Notes under the pieces: generated by a model
Told to the model about the DNA's origin: nothing
Databases searched by the model: none
The model's input: the letters and a program-made list of their open reading frames with translations, nothing else
Assembly: GCA_001598975.1 (NCBI GenBank)
Contig: BBXU01000039.1
Coordinates: 1 to 52,429, forward strand
Direction of reading: 5' to 3'
Source of the DNA: Parachlorella kessleri
Taxonomy: Eukaryota > Chlorophyta > Trebouxiophyceae > Chlorellales > Chlorellaceae
DNA length: 52,429 nt
Part shown: positions 46,801 to 52,429 of the stretch, piece by piece
Position numbering within the stretch: the stretch's first letter is position 1
How the letters are laid out: each line of letters opens with the position of its first letter
Program-made: the position numbers and the translations under genes

Positions 46801-49800
46801 GGCTGGCCCTTGGCCCCCGGCCCTGCAGCTACTGCCCAGCTCTGACCCTCTTCCGCGGCTGCCACGCTGGCTGCCGTGCTGCTGTGGTAGGCAAAGGCGG
46901 ACCTGCGGCTGCTGTCCCAAGCAGAGGGGGTGGCCGGGGATGGAGGCCGCGGCTGTCCCCCTGTTGCAGCGGCAGCGTAGGAGGGCGGCAGGGGGCTGCT
47001 GGCGTCTGCCCCGCTGCCCTTGAAGCTGCGGTAGCCATCTATCGCATGGCTCTTAAGGAAGGCCTCGCTGGAGTCTACCAGGTACTGGCGGGTGGCCTCC
47101 CCATCCCTGCAGGCACAGCAGCGAGGGATACAGTCTCCTACATGCCTTGTTGATGCACATACCAGGTCGAACGCACACGTCCTGGCTACTCGGCTGCCTC
47201 TGGCTATGCGGCTGATAGTAGCAGGAGACCAGTGTTCCCTGTGTCAAACTCCGAGGTGCTTTGCATTCTAGCATGCTCTTTATTAGGCCCATGGAGGACA
47301 AACCACAGCTGGCCTCATCTTTGCCCGATAAATGCTTACAACCTCTACTGCCTTGGGGACGTCCATGTACCCCCCCCCCCCCCCCCGACCACCACTTCCG
47401 GTGCAAGCCAAGAAGCTGCCACTCTCTTACCACACAAGCCAAGAGCGCCCCGGCCAGGTGCAGGGCACTCGCGCACAGGCTCAACCCATCAAGAAAGAGA
47501 CAAACACACACATGTAAAAACACCGGTCTAACCCTAGGCAGCGACCGTGCCCCACACTTGCCTGTCGCCCACTTCCACATCCCCCGAGGCCAAGTCCAGG
47601 ATGAAGTCGGCCACGTTCACGCCAAAGGGCAGCTGCGCGCCCAGGTCTCCAAAGAACTCCACCGCATGCGCCGCCTGGCCATAGTACATCACATGACCCT
47701 GCAAAAGTTACAATGGCAATGAAGGAGAGGGCGCAGGTAGTTAGAGGGCCGCTAGATTAGGTAAATGATCCGCCTGGTGAGACAATCAACTGCCTGCAAG
47801 AACCTAACAAAGCCAAGCAGCCAGGCCCCACCACAAGGGCCAGCATGCCAACACCAGTTTCATGCCACACAACCACCCCCCCACATGCACGGCTGCCATC
47901 AACAGCAGCATGTTGCGAGCATAAAAGCTTGCACAGTCCTGCAAGACTGCCTGCGGTTTACATTTCTGGTACTACCCCCACCTGACTGAGGAGCAAGAGC
48001 TTGTCCAGTTGCTGGTAGAGGCGCGAGGAAGGCTGGTGGATGGTTGTTATAATGGCCCGCCCGCCCACTGCCAGCTGGCGCAGCACACCCAGCAGGTGCA
48101 TGGCAGTCGTAGAGTCCAGGCCGCTGCATAGAAGATATGGCACTCGCATAGGGTCAGCAACGTCAGCCCACGAGTCAGGATGTAACGCAGCCACGTCTGC
48201 TGGGTCCACGGGCCAAGCATTGCGGAGTATATGGTTGCCATATGAAAGGTAGGAAGGGCACAACTCTTCACTCTCCTCAAGCTTTAATCAGCCCGTAGAT
48301 ATCTCTCAAATCTAGCAGACGGGAAGTGGCATACAGGACATGCAGCTTGCCTGGTTGGCTCATCCAAGAAGAGCAGTGAGGGGTTGATGAGGAGCTCATG
48401 CCCGCATGACGTCCGCTTCCTCTCACCCCCTGAGATACCCTTCCGAAAGAAACCGCCTGCAGAGCCACAGCCACAGCCAGGCTCAGCGCAGGGGTCTCCT
48501 ATGACGTATCTTCTCTATCACTGTTGCAGCTCTTTAAGACGAGATGCGAGGCAAAGGCATCAACCATGCCTGTTGCATGGAAGGGCAAACACAACACAAA
48601 GCACCTCCCACACTGTATCGCTCACAGAAGCACTGTTTGCACGTCCTGCCCGCCATGCAATACCTAAGCCCCACCCCGACAGTGCAGGCCTTACCAATGA
48701 TTGTGTCCCGGCACGTGTCCAGCCCCAGAGCCTTGATGACCGTGTCCACGCGGGCTCGCTTGTCAGCAACTGACATCGTGCGTGGCAGGCGCAGCATGGC
48801 AGCATAGTAGAGTACTTCGTAGACAGTCAGGCTTTCGTACAGCAGGTCGTCCTGCGATATGAGCGGGGAACGGGTGTACATTTGTCGCTGTTGGCAGCTA
48901 AGGCAGCTACCCCCCAAGCGTTGGGAAATGAGCTGACCCAGCTAACTCCCCTAACCAGGTCAAAGCCCGTCGTAACAAGACACACAGACAGACAGCCCAA
49001 GGGTGCAACCAACATGTTCTGCAAAGCAGTCCTGCATGCGCTGTCAACTTGCCTGCATGACGTATCCTATCTGTCGCTTGAGCCGTTTGCTCAACTTCTG
49101 CCCATTGAAGGTTACACGGCCTTCCACCTTCATGTGCCTGCACCAAGCACAGCTCTCCACTGCTTACACAAGCCCTTACAACGCCCGCAGCAGAGCCCAT
49201 ATCCACCTGGACCCACCACAACAAACAAAACGCTCCATGGGCCTGCCTGATCACCGTGTCTCATGAGCGGTTTTTGATATAGCGCTGAGAAGGCCAGGAG
49301 CATTCCTCCTGCATCATGACACACTCACTTCTGCTGCCGGGCCCCCAAAATTGATAGCAAGGTTGTCTTGCCGCTGCCGCTTGGACCTGCAGCGTGGCAA
49401 ATGAAGTCCCTTTGTGAAGATGCTGGGCGAGGCACATAACCACTGCTCCCAACACAGAGCTTGCGCTGCAATTTTTGCTAAAAAACAATACATGCCTACC
49501 CATGCGCACCACATCTGGAACTCGATGCTGGAAGTTAAGAGCGCTTGCGGGGCAGCGCGTGCACCCAGAAGATGCAAAGGCGGCCGAGGAAGGCTGCGAA
49601 ATCATGACGGTGGCTGCTCATTTCCCGAGCACAAGACACTCCACCCTAGTCTAACGAGACCGCCCAGGGGAACCTTGAGGTCACTCACCCATGAGAGCCA
49701 GGACCTCGCCTGGCCGTACAGAACCGCTCACATCGAAAAGTATCTGCATGCACCTCGATGAGATTCAGCTGTAAATATGGCTGGCCGGCTGGCTGTGCGG

Positions 49801-50707
49801 AGTGCACCTTGCACTGAATGCACTCGTACTGCAACCCACCAGTGCATGCAAAGTCTGGAAAACATGGTGCTTTCTCTTCTTTTTTGTCCTGTGCCAAGGA
49901 CTGCTCTGGCACAAGCAGTCCTTGGTCACATCACTGACATCAAGCCTCACCTGCCGGTATTTGCCCCCGTCCACAAGTTCCTTCTTGCTGCTGCTGAACA
50001 CTGAGGTCAACTTTGACCATGTGGAGGGCTGGTTGAACAGGTTAGGTACAGCAGCACAGACGTGCTCTATCTCGACGTTGATCTGTTTGTGTGAGGGAAT
50101 GGGCTGCAACAAGGAGCCCGCATCAGACCCGTCCACTCGAACGTGAAGCTGCACCTCTCCACCGTGACCCCCTTTCCTGGGCTGTGCTGTTGATGTCATG
50201 ACGATGGGACCTGCGGACTGTTTCTGCCTTGGTCGGATCGCCAGGCAAACTAATGGCTTGGGAGGGTCATGGGCCTGCTTGCGTACGGGCTTACCTAAGA
50301 TTCGGCAGAGCTTCCCAAACCGAAGATGGTGGGGAACGCGCAGGCGCAGGCCGCCACCGTGGAGGACCACACGATCTCCAACCGGAATCTCGTCGTACCT
50401 TCTGTGGTATAGATAGTGCTATCATAGTGGCCATTGAGGGTCTTGTGGTGCTTTAATCTGGCCAGACGTACCCGTGAATGCTTCGGAAGGGAAGCTGACT
50501 CACAAATTAGCTCGCTCCCGCTGGACAGCTTCCTTTGCCAGCCTTCTCGTGGTGGCTACCTGCGCCCGGAGCCAAACCGTGAGCCGAACCGACTACGTCG
50601 CTAAGCTTTGGGGGCTGAAGCTTAGCCCATACCCTTGTGAGGCTGTAACTGTGCAATAGGCACGTCTGCGTACACGGGCGAGGTGTGCACCGGGACGTAC
50701 GGGCCAT
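43829..50707 (-). CDS. ABCG-family half-transporter (complete, 20 exons)
   Basis: Exons (5' to 3'): 50633-50707, 50504-50559, 50295-50401, 49951-50210, 49689-49743, 49329-49386, 49053-49137, 48695-48851, 48351-48456, 47982-48123, 47562-47698, 46611-47106, 46270-46381, 45944-46058, 45508-45562, 45199-45309, 44908-44988, 44607-44691, 44190-44328, 43829-43970; 857 residues. The ATP-binding domain has Walker [12 protein letters not shown], signature ISGGERKR, Walker B plus D-loop [13 protein letters not shown] and H-loop TIHQPSS. A long acidic linker ([14 protein letters not shown]) leads to six predicted membrane segments ([61 protein letters not shown] and others) and the tail RRKTRGF. ABCG half-transporters dimerise to export lipids or hydrophobic compounds. 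Three introns use GC donors: after YVMQ, within DEPTS and within VGDR. The first three exons add an unusual basic N-terminal extension; its ATG (50707) is the least certain part. Confidence 0.93.
47370..47386. repeat. 17-bp poly-C tract in ABCG intron
   Basis: An uninterrupted run of 17 C on the plus strand inside the ABCG intron between exons 47562-47698 and 46611-47106. A 12-C run lies at 6082-6093 in a UGP3 intron. Confidence 0.95.
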
Positions 50708-51244
50708 GCGACTTTCAAACTAGGTATTCGTAAGTGGCGGTGGTGGCAGGCAGTGCGCATTGAGGAGAGGAAGGGTACAACGGACTGGCGGGGCTGGATC
50801 AAACGGTCCTTGTTCCTTATTCTTAAGCTGCAGTGGTAACTGGCAACGCACTTATCAGTAAGGGTGGCAGGTAGTGGGAATAGGGAGTAAGAAGTAAGCT
50901 ATCAGCATGGGTGGCATGTAATGCGAGCAGGGAGTGAGAGTTGAGCTGTGCGAACAGGCTATACTGACAGGCTGAATGCAGCATGTGCCTTAGTCTTGCC
51001 TATGTCCTGATCCAGTATTTCTCTCCCCAAGATAAGCTAAGTTATGCTATGCATACTAGTGCAGCTGGCATCTGCCAAACCGATGTCTAAGCCATTCCTG
51101 TTACGCATCCGATCTTGAGTAGGTTCCTGTATTTGCCCTGGCTTAATGCAAGGATGACTCCTCTTACCGTGCCTGTAAGGCAGGCCGACCTTGCGGTGTG
51201 ACCCTTGCATATGATTAACCAGGGTAGGACTCACCGACGCAGAG
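50708..51244. other. Intergenic region upstream of ABCG
   Basis: About 540 bp between the proposed ABCG start and the stop codon of the next minus-strand gene. It contains some near-repeats of GGGTGGCA(T/G)GTA(A/G)TG (about 50,863-50,925) but no recognisable gene. Confidence 0.45.
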
Positions 51245-52286
51245 CTATATTGCACACAACTCGGCTACAGCAAGGTCAGCAACCAATGCCTTCACCAGGG
51301 CTTGATCTTGCTTGATCAGTAGTCCATCCACATCGCTAGGCAGCTTGTCCCGTAAGCACTGGGACCCCAGAGCCACTTTTTCTCTCAGCAGCGCTTCTAC
51401 CCAGTCGATGCAGGCATCAACCTCAGCTAACAAGCTGCCTGCTGCACCTGCTGCCCGCTGAGCCTGCTGCTCATTCAGAATGCTGGGCTGCACCTCGACA
51501 ATAACCCCGACCAGTTCTGCCGCGCGCTGCATACTACTGGTCAGCTCCTCGCCCAAAGCATGTAGCAGCAGCTGGTCATCTGCTTGCAAAGCAAGCTCAG
51601 CAAAGCATGCGCTGTGCCAAGTGATTTGGACATAGGCAGCAGGGACAGCAGCAGCCGGTGGGCTGGGTGTAGCAGCAGCTGGGAGGCTGTAACATGCCTG
51701 ATGCCTGGCTCCACAAAAGGGCCGGTTCGCTGGCAAGGGTGCTAGCCCTAGCTGCTGGAAGAGTGCATCCAAAAGCCAGTACAGATCTGTCGCTCCTGAC
51801 TGCACCACCAAGTCCAGCCGGTGTCGCCAGGGGTGCTTCAGGGCGGCACCATCCTCTGCACACGTGCCGGCCGCGGCATGCTGCAGCGGCGGCTCTTCCA
51901 GTGGTTGTTGACCGGGTGCATCCCTGCCAGCTGGTCCCCTGAAGGGAAGGTGTGGCTGCCAGGGCAGTGACACCCTCCCCGCAGGGATGAACCCACTGCG
52001 GTCGGCCCCGGCCAATGACAGGACGTCATGTCCGCTAGGAGGGCTACCCAACACCACCCCAACGTCCACCGACTGGCTTGCCGCAGGGTCCTTACCCAGG
52101 CCAGCTCCCTGCACCTGCACCTGCTGCTGCACCGTCAGCATGCATGAGAGCTGCAAACGCCTGCTTCTGTCAGCTGCTGTGGGTGCTGCTGCCCCTGGCA
52201 GGCTTCCTCCGGAGGGCAGCCAGCAGCCTCTATGGTGCAAAGTGGTTGTTGACAGGATAGGGTTGGCTGCCACAAGGAATGCCGAG
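51245..52286 (-). CDS. Unidentified protein, 3' exon (5' end uncertain, may run off the window)
   Basis: A long open frame ends with a stop at 51245-51247 (..VADLAVAELCAI). Its 5' side has no good ATG near the top. A convincing acceptor (TTGCGCAG) puts an exon start at 52286, so upstream exons probably lie at or beyond the right edge. An internal ATG at 52141 could also start a 298-residue protein. The N-terminal half is Pro/Gly/Ala-rich. The C-terminal half is helical and Ala/Leu/Gln-rich, with LQADDQLLLHALGEELTSS, NEQQAQRAAGAAGSLLAEVD and DKLPSDVDGLLIKQDQALVK, suggesting a coiled or helical-bundle domain. I recognise no family. Codon use and the long frame support a real gene. Confidence 0.5.
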
Positions 52287-52429
52287 CTGCGCAACAAGCA
52301 CAGAGGTGACACACCCTGGCTTTACACACAACTACGAAGCGTGCCGCCGTGAGGTCTGTGCAGCATTTAGGCAAGGCCTTGGCTATGCAGCCTGCAACTT
52401 GAAGCACAGCCGAACTGGGGACCCCCCCC

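Noticed and set aside
1..52429. tRNA, rRNA or CRISPR features
   Set aside because: No B-box-like GGTTCGANTCC with a matching A box, no rRNA-like stretch and no regularly spaced repeats were found by eye.

Overview
The window looks like a nuclear contig from a chlorophyte green alga, probably Chlorophyceae. Almost every gene is split by many short introns with GT/GC donors and strong (T/G)GCAG acceptors. The DNA is GC-rich with poly-Ala and poly-Gln codon runs, several genes have close plant or algal relatives (plastid UGP3, nuclear-encoded PetM), and the chlorophyte polyadenylation word TGTAA follows several genes. No bacterial-style operons, rRNA, tRNA or CRISPR arrays were seen. I rebuilt the gene models by hand from splice sites. 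Each model listed keeps one continuous reading frame across all its junctions.

Layout, left to right: 3' end of an ABCG transporter (+, 55-737, runs off the left edge); plastid UDP-glucose pyrophosphorylase UGP3 (-, 1911-8874, 15 exons); a LisH/WD40 protein (+, 9258-11330); the CCR4-NOT E3 ligase NOT4/CNOT4 (-, 12501-18242); cytochrome b6f subunit PetM (+, 20493-21368); a two-domain carboxymuconolactone-decarboxylase-like protein with a targeting presequence (+, 21992-24764); a peroxisomal SCP2 protein ending in SKL (-, 25340-26076); a large SANT plus CENP-C-motif protein that resembles the centromere licensing factor KNL2/M18BP1 (+, 26386-32293); a sucrase/ferredoxin-like (Apd1-type) protein (+, 32942-34802); a secreted modular Asn/Ser/Gly-rich protein of unknown family (-, 35813-39452); the zinc GTPase chaperone ZNG1/CBWD (+, 40350-42912); a complete 20-exon ABCG half-transporter (-, 43829-50707); and the 3' part of an unidentified gene (-, 51245 to about 52286).

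The genes do not form one pathway. They mix plastid (UGP3 for sulfolipid UDP-glucose, PetM for electron transport), peroxisomal (SCP2), nuclear or cytoplasmic (NOT4, KNL2-like) and membrane or secretory functions. Several pairs are head-to-head with short shared 5' regions: UGP3/LisH-WD40 (383 bp) and SCP2/KNL2-like (309 bp).

The most notable points are the KNL2/M18BP1-like protein, which carries a CENP-C motif, a CXXC-like half finger and a SANT domain but no visible SANTA domain; the modular secreted protein built from repeated phase-2 exons; and five GC-AG introns among about 88, three of them in one ABCG gene and two of those fixed by conserved motifs or frame. All functional calls rest on motif recognition without database searches.
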